Assembly (NCBI RefSeq): GCF_004360225.1 | Contig: NZ_SNUA01000005.1 | Coordinates: 62,001-126,000, forward strand | DNA: 64,000 bases | Source of the DNA: Alcanivorax sp. 24 | GTDB taxonomy: Bacteria; Pseudomonadota; Gammaproteobacteria; Pseudomonadales; Alcanivoracaceae | Reading direction: 5' to 3' | Shown: piece after piece, positions 8,345 to 17,873 of the stretch | Layout of the letters: each line of letters opens with the position of its first letter | Numbering within the stretch: the stretch's first letter is position 1 | The notes under the pieces: generated by a model | Told to the model about the DNA's origin: nothing | Database searches by the model: none | Seen by the model: only the letters and a program-made list of their open reading frames with translations | Made by a program: the position numbers and the translations under genes

Positions 8345-9073
8345 ATGACCACCGAACAAGTGAGTCTCTCTCTGCCTGACGGGCACCCGATGCGGGCGCG
8401 TTGGATCGTTCCCGCCGAGAACAACGGTCTCGGGGCGGGCATTATCGTGATCCACGATATTTTCGGTTACACCCCGGATGTGCGGCGCATCGCCGAGCGG
8501 CTGTCGCGGGCCGGCTACCCGGTGCTGGCGCCGGACCTGTATGACCAGGCCGGTGGCAAGGCGTCCTGCGTGGTGAGAACGCTGCGCGATCATGAACGGG
8601 GACGGGGATTCGCTTTCGAGCAGCTGGAAACCTGCCGCCAATGGTTGTTGCGGCAAAGCGACGCCGAGGTCACCAAGGTGGGCGTCATGGGATTTTGCAT
8701 GGGCGGCCGTTTTGCTCTGCTGTTCGCGGCGCGGGCACCGATACAGGTGGTAGCGCCGTTCTATGGCGGTGTACCGAAAACGACGGAATCACTGCGCGGC
8801 ATCTGCCCGGTGGTGGGCGGCTGGGGACGCAAGGATCTGATTTACGGCGGGCACGGCGACCGTCTGGCCGGCCATCTGACCCGCCTGGACGTTCCCCACG
8901 ACATACGCACCTACGAGCATGCCGGCCATTCTTATATGAATGACCATCAGACATTCACCTTCAAGCGGCTGGGCTGGTATTCGCCGCTGCGCTCCCGGCA
9001 TGATCCCGACGCCGCCGAGGACAGCTGGCGTCGGGTGCTGTCGTTTTTCGAGAAGACATTGCGGGAGTCGTAA
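8345..9073 (+). CDS. Dienelactone hydrolase family protein
   Basis: Cytoplasmic alpha/beta hydrolase of the dienelactone hydrolase family, 242 residues, close to the usual 235-250. The nucleophile elbow is GFCMGG with Cys as nucleophile, the family hallmark, and the late His lies in EHAGHSYM. An early IVIHDIFGYTPDVRRIAERL segment is also typical. It stands alone, divergent from olsB and convergent with ppc. It has no chlorocatechol genes nearby, so a general esterase or lactonase role is more likely than a dedicated catabolic step. Confidence 0.88.
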   Translation: MTTEQVSLSLPDGHPMRARWIVPAENNGLGAGIIVIHDIFGYTPDVRRIAERLSRAGYPVLAPDLYDQAGGKASCVVRTLRDHERGRGFAFEQLETCRQWLLRQSDAEVTKVGVMGFCMGGRFALLFAARAPIQVVAPFYGGVPKTTESLRGICPVVGGWGRKDLIYGGHGDRLAGHLTRLDVPHDIRTYEHAGHSYMNDHQTFTFKRLGWYSPLRSRHDPDAAEDSWRRVLSFFEKTLRES

Positions 9074-9103
9074 TCCGCTCTTCACATCTAACGACGGGAA
9101 AAC

Positions 9104-9173
9104 AATTCGCTGCCAAGACAGCCTCCCACAAATGCTCCACGAAGCCGCTGTGGGAAGCTTGCTTGCAAGCGAA
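9104..9173. repeat. REP hairpin pair
   Basis: Two facing REP units between the dienelactone hydrolase and ppc: a worn copy (TTCGCTGCCAAGACAGCCTC) and a good one (CTGTGGGAAGCTTGCTTGCA). It sits between convergent genes, where it could form the 3' hairpin of either transcript. Confidence 0.8.
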
Positions 9174-9194
9174 GGTTTCCTTAGAGACAACCGC

Positions 9195-11861
9195 TCAGCC
9201 GGTGTTGCGCAATCCGGCGGCGATACCGGCGATGGTGACCATCAAGGCGCTTTCCAGCACTCTGTCGGAGTCACGGTCACGTAGACGAGCCATCAGTTCC
9301 GCCTGCAACAAGTGCAGCGGATCGGTATAGGGATCGCGCACGCGGATCGACCAGCGCATGACCGGATTGTTATCGAGCAGATCACCACGGCCGGTCAGAC
9401 GGCCCAGCGCCCCCACCGTGCCGGCCAGACGCTGGCGCAGGGATTCGCCCAGCCGCGTCAGGTCGGCGTCATCGGTGAGCCGCTCCTCGTACCAGGCGGC
9501 CACCCGCGAATCCGCCTTCGCCAGCACCATTTCCAGCATGTCCACCACGCCCTGGAAAAACGGCCAGTGGCTGGCCATTTCCCGGACCCGATCGGTATCG
9601 GATTGATCTTCCAGGGCTGCTTCCAAAGCGGCGCCTGTGCCCAACCAGGCCGGCAGCATCAGACGGATCTGCGTCCACGCGAACACCCAGGGAATGGCAC
9701 GCAGGGATTCGATGCCGCCGTCGCTTTTACGCCGTGCCGGACGGCTGCCCAGAGCCAGACGGCTGAGCTCGGTCTCCGGCGTCACCGTGCGCAGGTAACG
9801 CACCAGCGCCGGGTCATCGCGCACCACCTGACGGTAGCCTTGCACCGACACCCGGGTGAGCTTTTCCATTTGCTCTCGCCATTGCGGCTGCGGTTCACGG
9901 GGCGGCAGCAGCGTCGCTTCCAGGGTGGCGGCCACATACTGCTCCAGATTGAACGCGGCCACCGACGGGCGGCCATATTTGAAGCGAATCACTTCGCCCT
10001 GCTCGGTCACACGGATGCGTCCGGCCACCGAGCCGGACGGCTGGGACAACAGCGCCATGCGCGTGGGCGAGCCGCCACGGGAAATGGACCCGCCACGGCC
10101 ATGGAACAATGTCAGCGGTATGCCGTGCTCGCGGAACAGTCCAGTGAGTTTTTCCTGGGCGCGGAACTGGGCCCAGGCGGCGCCAAGGAAACCGGCGTCC
10201 TTGGCGGAATCGGAATAGCCGATCATCACTTCCTGGCCACCCCTGACCCGCTCCCGATAAAACGGAATCGACAACAGCGCGGACATGGTTTCCCCGGCGT
10301 TGTCCAGATCGTTCAGGGTCTCGAACAGCGGCACCACTCGCATCGGCTGGACCACCCCGGCAATCTTCTGCAGCAGCATCACCGCCAGCACGTCCGAGGG
10401 CGCCCGCGCCATGGAAATGACATAGGCGCCCAAGCCTTCCGGCCCTTGTTCGGCGATGACCTTGCAGGTATCCAGCACTTCACGCACTTGCGGATCGCAC
10501 TGTTCGCTCTGGTAGAAAAGGTCATCCACCAGGGGGCGGCGGCTTTCCAGCTCGTTCAGCAGAAAACGTTGCCGCTCGGCTTCATCCCATTCCAGATAGG
10601 ACCCCAGCTCCAGGTAACGGGTAATAGCATTGATGGTGTCCGCATGCCGGCCGGATTCCTGGCGCACGTCCAGACACAATAGCGTGATGCCAAAGCAACT
10701 CAGGCGACGAAGCGTGTCCTTGAGCGGGCCGTTGGCGATGGATTCAAGGCCGACGGCGCGCAGGGAACGGTCCAGCAGGCGTAGCTCGTCACGCAACTGG
10801 GCGCCGTTGAGAAAGCCCTCGCCATCCGGCACCGGCCGTTCTTCCACCAGTGCTTCCATGCGGCGCCGTGTCACCTTGAGACGGTCACGCACATCACGCA
10901 GCACCACGCGGTAGGGTTCATGGCTGGGCCCGGTGCGGGCCAGCAGTTCGTCGCTGGCCCGGTGCATGGACAGGTCCGCCAGCAGATTCTCCACATCACG
11001 CAAATACAGGTCCGCCGCCATCCAGCGCGCCAGCAACAGAACCTCGCGAGTGACCGCGGCGGTGACGTTGGGATTGCCATCACGGTCACCACCCATCCAG
11101 GAGGCAAGACGAATCGGCACCCAGTCCGCCGGCGGTGACGGCAAGCCGGCCCGTTGCAGTTCCTCATCAAGCTGCCGCATGAAGTCCGGCACCGCCCGCC
11201 ACAGGCTTTGTTCAATGGTGGCGAAACCCCATTTGGCTTCATCCACTGGTGTCGGTTTCTCACGACGAATTTCGTCGGTACTCCAGGCGGAGATAATCAG
11301 CTCGCGCAAACGCTGCTCGAGACGCAGCCGCTCCTCCGCGGTCAGATCCGGGCGATCCGATTCAGCCAGCAGGTCCGCCATCTGATCGTACTTGCGGATC
11401 AGGGTACGCCGGGTCACCTCGGTGGGGTGAGCGGTGAGTACCAGTTCCACGGACAGGTCCGTCAGGGTATCGCGCACGGTTTGCGCCGACACCTGTCCGG
11501 CGGACAGCCGCTCCAGCACATTGCGCAAACCCTGATCACTGTCGGGATCACCGGGATACCGTTGATGCTGACGGTGCAGACGTTCACGGTGATGCTGTTC
11601 GGCGATGTTGGCCAGGTTCAGGAACTGGCTGAACGCCCGTGCCACCTCCAACAGGGCGTCATCCTCCAGGGGATCGAGCAGAGCGCGCAGGCGCGCCACC
11701 GACATTTCATCGTTGGAGCGGGTCTCCACCGCCGCCAGTCGGATCCTCTCCACCGTTTCATACAGGTTTTCTCCCACCTGCTCACGCAACGTGTGGCCAA
11801 GCAATTCCCCCAGCCAACGGACATCTTCGCGCAACGGCGCGTGCTGATCCTGTACCATCAA
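9195..11861 (-). CDS. ppc: Phosphoenolpyruvate carboxylase
   Basis: Adds bicarbonate to phosphoenolpyruvate to give oxaloacetate, refilling the TCA cycle; cytoplasmic. The length is 888 residues, full size for the bacterial enzyme. Key motifs are present: VLTAHPTEVTRRT near residue 140 (catalytic His), the glycine-rich FHGRGGSISRGGSP around residue 580, and the C-terminal LRNTG, matching the conserved Asn-Thr-Gly end that closes the active site. It is a single gene, divergent from the degenerate GGDEF gene. Confidence 0.98.
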   Translation of the reverse strand: MMVQDQHAPLREDVRWLGELLGHTLREQVGENLYETVERIRLAAVETRSNDEMSVARLRALLDPLEDDALLEVARAFSQFLNLANIAEQHHRERLHRQHQRYPGDPDSDQGLRNVLERLSAGQVSAQTVRDTLTDLSVELVLTAHPTEVTRRTLIRKYDQMADLLAESDRPDLTAEERLRLEQRLRELIISAWSTDEIRREKPTPVDEAKWGFATIEQSLWRAVPDFMRQLDEELQRAGLPSPPADWVPIRLASWMGGDRDGNPNVTAAVTREVLLLARWMAADLYLRDVENLLADLSMHRASDELLARTGPSHEPYRVVLRDVRDRLKVTRRRMEALVEERPVPDGEGFLNGAQLRDELRLLDRSLRAVGLESIANGPLKDTLRRLSCFGITLLCLDVRQESGRHADTINAITRYLELGSYLEWDEAERQRFLLNELESRRPLVDDLFYQSEQCDPQVREVLDTCKVIAEQGPEGLGAYVISMARAPSDVLAVMLLQKIAGVVQPMRVVPLFETLNDLDNAGETMSALLSIPFYRERVRGGQEVMIGYSDSAKDAGFLGAAWAQFRAQEKLTGLFREHGIPLTLFHGRGGSISRGGSPTRMALLSQPSGSVAGRIRVTEQGEVIRFKYGRPSVAAFNLEQYVAATLEATLLPPREPQPQWREQMEKLTRVSVQGYRQVVRDDPALVRYLRTVTPETELSRLALGSRPARRKSDGGIESLRAIPWVFAWTQIRLMLPAWLGTGAALEAALEDQSDTDRVREMASHWPFFQGVVDMLEMVLAKADSRVAAWYEERLTDDADLTRLGESLRQRLAGTVGALGRLTGRGDLLDNNPVMRWSIRVRDPYTDPLHLLQAELMARLRDRDSDRVLESALMVTIAGIAAGLRNTG

Positions 11862-12045
11862 TACGTCTCTCCGTTAATAGAGCTCCTTCATGCTACCGGG
11901 AACGGGGGAACAGGCAATAGCACTATAGTCCGTGGCGGAAAAGACGGCACAAAATACCTTTTTACAACATTACGCCCATTGCAAGTCTTTATTCCCCCGG
12001 CCAGCTACCGCAACATAGGCGCATCTGGTTATCCACGGAACCTCA

Positions 12046-12996
12046 ATGAACTCGACCAACCGCGTGTCCTCCGAACAGGGCGCCATCATTCTGCAGTATC
12101 TGGCCCGGGCCCTGTTCGCCGTGCTGGCGGTGATTTATTTCCATCACACTCCCCGGTTCTTCGTCACGGTGCCGGAAAGCACCCCCTGGCTGATCGCCGG
12201 CGCCTACCTGGGGCTGCAGTTACTGCTGTTGGTCAGCCGTGCCGATTACGCGGTGATTCTCGCCTCGACCCTGGACATGGTGGTGCTCGGTGTGGTGATG
12301 CTGCTGGACGGCGGCGAACCGCCGCCGACCATGGCGCTACTGTTCCTGGCGGTACTCAGTAACGGCCTGCTGTACGGTCTGAAGCGGTTTTTGGTAATGC
12401 TGTTGGCCGCCGAAGTGGTATTGGCCATCGTGTTACCGATTCGCATGGCTTATCTGCCGGCGAACGTCACGCAGCCAGCTTCCGCCAGCTTGTTCCTGCT
12501 CGCCGCCCTGACCGTGTGCATGATCTACTTCGGGTTGATGATCTGGCGCAATCAGGTGCTGGGCCGGTCCGCCCTGGAAGCGGCCTGGAACGATCCTCAA
12601 ACCGGTTTCATCAGCCGCGCCGCCCTGGTCAGCACCGCCGGCTGGATGATTCCTCTGCACGATCGCCTGTCCTCGCCGCTGACCGTGGTGCTGTTGCAAC
12701 ACCCGGACCTTAATGGTTTGGCGGACGCGATCATGCAAAGACTGCGCCGCAGCGATGTGGTGGCTCGCAACGACGATGATCAACTGGCCTTGCTGCTGCC
12801 CTGCACCGGCGGCTCGGAAGCCAGCCAGGTGATCGAGCATTTGCGTCAGCGGGTGCCGGATCTGCGCGCGGCCGTACTGACCCTGAACAGCTCCAATCTG
12901 GCCCTGGAACAGGTGCTGCATCATTTACAGCAGGCCCTGCCCCGCAGCCGGGACGATGACACCCACTGGCTGGTCTACGCGCCGCCGCTGGATTAA
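12046..12996 (+). CDS. Membrane protein with a degenerate, truncated GGDEF-like domain
   Basis: 316 residues. Residues 15-165 form about five or six membrane helices, a plausible sensor module. Residues 175-290 resemble a diguanylate cyclase domain: the opening NDPQTGFISRAAL matches the usual DPLTGLxNRRxL start, and RRSDVVARNDDDQLALLLP matches the block around the GGDEF motif. The motif itself reads NDDDQ, and the segment carrying the metal-binding Asp and the substrate FKxxND-GHxxGD region is absent. It therefore should not make c-di-GMP. It may be a c-di-GMP-blind sensor, a regulatory partner, or a decaying gene, although the frame is intact. Confidence 0.75.
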   Translation: MNSTNRVSSEQGAIILQYLARALFAVLAVIYFHHTPRFFVTVPESTPWLIAGAYLGLQLLLLVSRADYAVILASTLDMVVLGVVMLLDGGEPPPTMALLFLAVLSNGLLYGLKRFLVMLLAAEVVLAIVLPIRMAYLPANVTQPASASLFLLAALTVCMIYFGLMIWRNQVLGRSALEAAWNDPQTGFISRAALVSTAGWMIPLHDRLSSPLTVVLLQHPDLNGLADAIMQRLRRSDVVARNDDDQLALLLPCTGGSEASQVIEHLRQRVPDLRAAVLTLNSSNLALEQVLHHLQQALPRSRDDDTHWLVYAPPLD

Positions 12997-13067
12997 AAAA
13001 GACACAGGAACCCCGGGAAGGGAAGCCCGACCACGCCTACTCCCATGTCGACAACAGGGGAAACGTC

Positions 13068-14768
13068 ATGGTCCACCGTCTTGGTTTTTTCGTGCTTGCC
13101 CTGTCCGCTCCTGTCGTGGCCAACGATTTCCAGACCTATATCGTCGGCGGCGAGGACGCCACCGCCAATTGGCCCTGGGCGGCGCTGGTGGAAATCGATT
13201 TTGGTGCGCAAGGACGAGGGGCTTGTTCCGGCTCCTTGCTCAGTCCTGATCAGGTGCTGACCGCCGCGCATTGTTTCTTCGATGAAAACGGTCAGCAGGT
13301 CGACGCCTCAGCGATCACCGTGCATGTAGGCAGTGCTCCCAACGGCCCGAATTCAACCCATGCGGCCGACATTTATCATCTCCATTCCGGCTACGACAAC
13401 ACCGCCAATCCCATCGGCAACGATATCGCCTTGATTCAATTGAGTTCGGCCATCGACGTCTCTCCCCTGCCCAGCCTTGTGGACGGCGCTCATTTTGACG
13501 AGCTACTTACCCGCGATGCCCCGGGCCGTGACGAAGCACTTACCGCCATCGGTTGGGGCGCGACCACCACCGATCGGAACAACCAAGCGATCTCCCCTAC
13601 TCTGCAGCAGGTCGCTTTGGATTACGTGCCGTTTTCCACCTGCAATCAAAGTTGGAACGGTTTCCTGATTCCGGTTCAAAGCAGCGTCATTTGCGCCGCT
13701 GAACTGAACCCGCAAGACAACGAAATCGAGAACACTTGCCTTGGCGACTCCGGCGGTCCGCTGATTCTGGGCGACGATCCAGCGCCTTATATCGTCGGTT
13801 TGACCAGCTTTGGCTCCGCCGACAGTTGCCAGGGCGGCCGGCCCACGGTGTTCACCCGGGTGCTGAACATGGTGGATTTCGTGGAAGAAAACGTCCCCCT
13901 GGTGGACGTAAGCGTCAACAGCGACCCACAACGGTACTACGGCTCTCCGGGAGGGCAGGTCACGGTCCCCGCCACGGTCACCAATGGCAGCCTGCGAAAC
14001 ACCGCCCACAACGTCGTGATCCAGGCGAACACCGACGACGCCAGCGCCGACGCTTCTTTGCAATGGAGCGACTGTGGCAGCGGCGGCCTGTTGGCGGGCA
14101 ATGATCAGTGCACCTTGACGTCTCCCCTGACCGCCGGGGCCGACAGCAGCGGCCAGGTGGAAGTCAACCACAATGGTGCCACCGAAACCGATGCTACCCT
14201 GACCCTGGAGGTGGGCAGCGACGAGGACGAATACCGGATCAAAAACAATCAGGCCCCGATCACCGTGGTCTTCTCCAACCGGTCGGACCTCACCGTCAGC
14301 GCCGAGCAGACCGCCGGTCATCTGGACAGTGATGGCCAGGGTATTGCCACCGTTGCGGTACGGGTCACCAACCTGTCCACCGTGAACGCCGCCAACGACG
14401 CCACCGTGGCACTGACACTGCCCGCCGGCACCACCGCCCGCGGTGACGATACCGTCCAGTGCGATACGTTGTGCTGGGTAGGGCCCATGGCCAGCGGCGC
14501 CAGCGCCGATTTCACCCTGACGCTTACCAGCGGAACGCCGGAAACCGGCACCCTGACCCTCACCGTGACAGACCAGGATGGCGAAGACTTCCCCCAGGAT
14601 AACAACCAGCACGACACGGCCGTGTCCTATTCCGGTGGCAATGCACGTGATTCCGATGGAGGCGGCAGCGGTGGCGGCGGTGGTTCACTCGGCGGCTGGT
14701 GGCTGCTCGCTCTGGCGGGGCTGGCGCTGCGTGCTCAGCCGCCGCGCCGAAACAACCGCTCCAGATAA
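13068..14768 (+). CDS. Secreted trypsin-like serine protease with GlyGly-CTERM tail
   Basis: 566 residues. A signal peptide (MVHRLGFFVLALSAPVVA) is followed almost directly by the chymotrypsin-fold start IVGGEDA at 25-31, so there is hardly any propeptide. The catalytic triad is His68 (TAAHC), Asp119 (GNDIAL) and Ser228 (GDSGG). The S1 residue six before Ser228 is Asn222, not Asp, so classic trypsin specificity is doubtful. Residues 280-520 look like two beta-rich repeat domains. The end has Gly-rich SGGGGGSLGG, a short hydrophobic helix and Arg residues, the GlyGly-CTERM signal cut by rhombosortase after type II secretion. Its last 34 bases overlap the convergent monooxygenase gene. Confidence 0.93.
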   Translation: MVHRLGFFVLALSAPVVANDFQTYIVGGEDATANWPWAALVEIDFGAQGRGACSGSLLSPDQVLTAAHCFFDENGQQVDASAITVHVGSAPNGPNSTHAADIYHLHSGYDNTANPIGNDIALIQLSSAIDVSPLPSLVDGAHFDELLTRDAPGRDEALTAIGWGATTTDRNNQAISPTLQQVALDYVPFSTCNQSWNGFLIPVQSSVICAAELNPQDNEIENTCLGDSGGPLILGDDPAPYIVGLTSFGSADSCQGGRPTVFTRVLNMVDFVEENVPLVDVSVNSDPQRYYGSPGGQVTVPATVTNGSLRNTAHNVVIQANTDDASADASLQWSDCGSGGLLAGNDQCTLTSPLTAGADSSGQVEVNHNGATETDATLTLEVGSDEDEYRIKNNQAPITVVFSNRSDLTVSAEQTAGHLDSDGQGIATVAVRVTNLSTVNAANDATVALTLPAGTTARGDDTVQCDTLCWVGPMASGASADFTLTLTSGTPETGTLTLTVTDQDGEDFPQDNNQHDTAVSYSGGNARDSDGGGSGGGGGSLGGWWLLALAGLALRAQPPRRNNRSR

Positions 14769-16393
14769 GCCAGCAGAAAGTCCGCGTCGGACAGCGGCGC
14801 CCGGTAAGCCAGGTGGCCATCCGGGCGCATCAGCCACAAGCGGCTGCCATTGCCGAAGTGCTCGGCGAACTCACCGTCCTTGTCATGCCAAAGGTGGGCC
14901 CGTCCCGGCGCCATGTCCGGCGCCGCCCCTTCCGGCGGCTCATTGAGGATCAGGGTGATGCGCAACTCGTTGAGGTACTCGTCCGGCACCCTGGAAAGCA
15001 GCGCATGCAGGATAACCCGGGTGGGATGATCCGGCGTCTCACCCAATTGCAGCAACAAGTGATGCACCGGTTGGCGCAACAAGCCGTGCAGGTGCCGGGG
15101 CCCGCCATCGTGCAGCGATACCAGGGCAACATCCGGCACCCGGTCGCCGGGCAACGGCCCCTGATGCCGCCACCCCAGATCCGCGTCCGGCCCGGCGTCC
15201 ACCAGCGGGGAGGCGCGATAGTGAATGTCCAGCTGACTGGCCCGGCGTATTATTTTGTATTCGGCGGGCGCACGCTGGCCGGTCAGTTTCAACAGCGAAT
15301 CCCGGGCGCCACGCAGAAACGGCCGCCGCAACGTCGAGTCCCGTGACAACAAATTCACTTCACGCAGCATCTCCACCGCCACTGGCCGGCGCTCCTGCTG
15401 GTAGCTGTCGAGCAAGGCGCCACCACCGTAGCCACGCAGGAACAGCACCAGTTTCCAGGCCAGATTGACGGCGTCGGCGATTCCGGTGTTCATGCCCTGG
15501 GCGCCCATCGGGCTCTGGATATGACAGGCGTCACCGGCAAGGAAAATACGATTGCGACGATAATGGCTGACCAGCCGGCGGTGCGCCGAAAAGCGCGTCA
15601 ACCAGATCGGCTCCGGCAATTCCGGCACCAGTTCCAGTACCTGAGCGAGACGCTCACTCAACAACGCCAGATCCCTCTCCGCGTCCGCCGGCCCCGGTTC
15701 CGCGTCTTCTTCCAGCACGGTGATCAAACGCCAGCCGGACGGCAGCGGAATCGCCAACAAGGCACCGCCGGGCAGCAGGAAACCGTGGCTTTGATCCTCC
15801 GGCAGATTCAGTTCCACATCCAGATCCGCCAACAGGAACGTTTCCTCGTAGTCCATGCCTTCAAAGGGCAGGCCGAGCAATTCACGCACCCGGGAATGGG
15901 CACCGTCCGCGCCCACCAGGATCTCCGCTTCCACTTCGGTGACTTGCTCGCCGACACGGATCCGGGCCCGCGCTCCGGCGCCATCCTGTGAGCAGTTCAG
16001 CAGTTCGGCATCGCGCCAGAGTTCCCCGCCCAGGCTGCGGAAACGTTCCTCCAGAACGGCTTCCACCTGTGACTGCGGACAGCTGAGCAGGGCCGGTTCC
16101 GGCGTCTCCAGGGCGGCGAAATCCAAATGCAGCAGGGGCCCCTTCTCGCCATGGATGTTCACCGCGCGAATCGGACGGCTGCGTTCACGCAGGGTTTGCA
16201 GTACCCCCATGGCGTCGAGGAATTCCAGGGTGCGGGCGTGCAGCCCCAACGCCCGGGACCAGGGCCGGCGCTCCGGTAAACGGTCGATGATGCGGCAGGG
16301 AATGCCGCCGCGCAGCAAATTGACGCCCAGGGTCAGGCCGGTGGGGCCGGCGCCGACGATCAGTACTTTGGCTTGACGTGATCCCGTGATCAT
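14735..16393 (-). CDS. FAD-dependent aromatic monooxygenase family protein
   Basis: Class A flavoprotein monooxygenase, 552 residues from the ATG at 16393. The N-terminal dinucleotide-binding motif is VLIVGAGPTGLTLG, the second FAD motif is FLAGDACHIQSPMGAQGMNTG, and the DG-type motif is VGADGAHSRVRELLG. The C-terminal third has a thioredoxin-like tail, as in phenol or pentachlorophenol hydroxylases and their relatives in polyketide tailoring. An extended frame upstream to 16594 is non-coding in character and faces dinB. It stands alone with no pathway neighbours, so the substrate is unknown. Confidence 0.88.
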   Translation of the reverse strand: MITGSRQAKVLIVGAGPTGLTLGVNLLRGGIPCRIIDRLPERRPWSRALGLHARTLEFLDAMGVLQTLRERSRPIRAVNIHGEKGPLLHLDFAALETPEPALLSCPQSQVEAVLEERFRSLGGELWRDAELLNCSQDGAGARARIRVGEQVTEVEAEILVGADGAHSRVRELLGLPFEGMDYEETFLLADLDVELNLPEDQSHGFLLPGGALLAIPLPSGWRLITVLEEDAEPGPADAERDLALLSERLAQVLELVPELPEPIWLTRFSAHRRLVSHYRRNRIFLAGDACHIQSPMGAQGMNTGIADAVNLAWKLVLFLRGYGGGALLDSYQQERRPVAVEMLREVNLLSRDSTLRRPFLRGARDSLLKLTGQRAPAEYKIIRRASQLDIHYRASPLVDAGPDADLGWRHQGPLPGDRVPDVALVSLHDGGPRHLHGLLRQPVHHLLLQLGETPDHPTRVILHALLSRVPDEYLNELRITLILNEPPEGAAPDMAPGRAHLWHDKDGEFAEHFGNGSRLWLMRPDGHLAYRAPLSDADFLLAYLERLFRRGG

Positions 16394-16577
16394 GAATGCG
16401 ATGCTACAATCGGTGTATGAAAAGCCGTCATGCGCGGCCGGCTCCCCGGAACTGGTGCGACGGCGGCCCCGCCGCCGAGGATGCCCGTGCAACCCGCCAC
16501 CGGCACCGCGACGAAATGTATCACATCCAGGGCCGCCCGCGCGTCGCGGTCCGTCCATTCCTGTCCCTGGAAGCGCC

Positions 16578-17666
16578 ATGAGCCGCAAAATCATTCACGT
16601 GGATTGCGACTGCTTCTACGCCGCGGTGGAAGTCCGCGACGATCCACGCCTGCGCGGCCGGCCAGTGGCGGTGGGGGGTGATCCTCAGCGCCGGGGCGTT
16701 ATCGCCACATGCAATTATCCGGCCCGGGACTTCGGCGTGCGCTCAGCGATGTCCTCGGCCCATGCTCTGCGCCTGTGCCCGGAGTTGGTCATACTGCGCC
16801 CGGACTTCGACAAATACCGCCGGGTCTCCGCGCAGATTCAGGATATTTTTCGAACCTTTACTCCGATCATCGAGCCCCTGTCCCTGGACGAAGCCTTCCT
16901 GGACGTGAGTGAGAGCCCGCTGCACAGCAACAGTGCCACGCGTATCGCCGAAGCCATCCGCCAGCGGGTACGCGACAACGTCGGCATCACCGTGTCCGCC
17001 GGCGTGGCGCCGAACAAGTTTCTCGCCAAGGTGGCCAGCGACTGGCGCAAACCGGACGGTCTGTGCGTGATCGCGCCGGATCAGGTGGCGGCTTTCGTCG
17101 CGGCCCTGCCGGTCACCCGCATCTTCGGCGTCGGCCGGGTCACCGCGGAGAAAATGGCCTTGCAGGGCATTCGCACCTGTGCCGACCTGCAGCCACTGAG
17201 TCGGCTGGAACTGGCCCAGCAGTTTGGCAGTTTCGGCGAGCGCCTGTACCACTTGTGCCGGGGCGAGGACGACCGGCCAGTGCAGACCAGCCGGCGGCGC
17301 AAATCGGTCAGCGTGGAGGAAACCTACCACCAGGACCTGACTCATTTCAGCGACTGGATGCGGGAACTGGACGTCCTGATGCCCCGTCTGGAGCAACGCC
17401 TGGACCGCCTCGACAGCCACTACCTGGTCCAGGGCCTGACGGTCAAAGTGCGTTACAGTGACTTTCGCATCGTCAGCGCCGACCAGACCGAAATCGCCCT
17501 GGACAAAGCCGTGTTCGAGCACCTGTTGCGGCAACTGTGGGAGAGACACTCAGCCCCGGTGCGCCTGCTCGGCATCGGCGCCCGTCTGCGTGATCTGAAG
17601 TCTCCGCAACAGCCGGACCTGTTCCCGGAAGAGAGAGAACGGGCGCTGCGGGAAAAGCGGCAGTAA
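16578..17666 (+). CDS. dinB: DNA polymerase IV (DinB)
   Basis: Y-family translesion polymerase, 362 residues. Catalytic acidic residues appear in HVDCDCFYAAVEVRDDP and in PLSLDEAFLDV. The palm/fingers motif CNYPARDFGVRSAM, the helix-hairpin-helix region TRIFGVGRVTAEKM and the little-finger domain follow in order. The C-terminus ends with QQPDLFPEE, which resembles the beta-clamp binding motif (QxxLF). The ATG at 16578 is chosen because the coding similarity begins there; the frame upstream is arginine-rich noise. I could not find a LexA box in the 184 bases before it. Confidence 0.96.
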   Translation: MSRKIIHVDCDCFYAAVEVRDDPRLRGRPVAVGGDPQRRGVIATCNYPARDFGVRSAMSSAHALRLCPELVILRPDFDKYRRVSAQIQDIFRTFTPIIEPLSLDEAFLDVSESPLHSNSATRIAEAIRQRVRDNVGITVSAGVAPNKFLAKVASDWRKPDGLCVIAPDQVAAFVAALPVTRIFGVGRVTAEKMALQGIRTCADLQPLSRLELAQQFGSFGERLYHLCRGEDDRPVQTSRRRKSVSVEETYHQDLTHFSDWMRELDVLMPRLEQRLDRLDSHYLVQGLTVKVRYSDFRIVSADQTEIALDKAVFEHLLRQLWERHSAPVRLLGIGARLRDLKSPQQPDLFPEERERALREKRQ

Positions 17667-17680
17667 AATACCACGGCAGA

Positions 17681-17767
17681 ACCGCTGTGGGAGCTTGCTT
17701 GCAAGCGAATTGTGCCTTGTTCCCAAGGAATTCGCTTGCAGGCAAGCTCCCACAGTGTCCTTGTAGC
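17681..17767. repeat. REP hairpin pair
   Basis: Two facing units downstream of dinB: CTGTGGGAGCTTGCTTGCAA at 17685 and its inverse ending CTCCCACAG near 17755. This is most of the 207-base gap before ppnN. Confidence 0.85.
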
Positions 17768-17873
17768 TGGTTTCGAATCGATGTCTTCCGGGCCGGCGTC
17801 CAGGGAGCTTGATTCCCCCATCACCAGCCCTCAGATTAGAGGTCTGAACCCCTGGAGCAAGGAACCGCCCTGA

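Noticed and set aside
16394-16577. LexA box before dinB
   Set aside because: No CTGT-N8-ACAG match in the gap.
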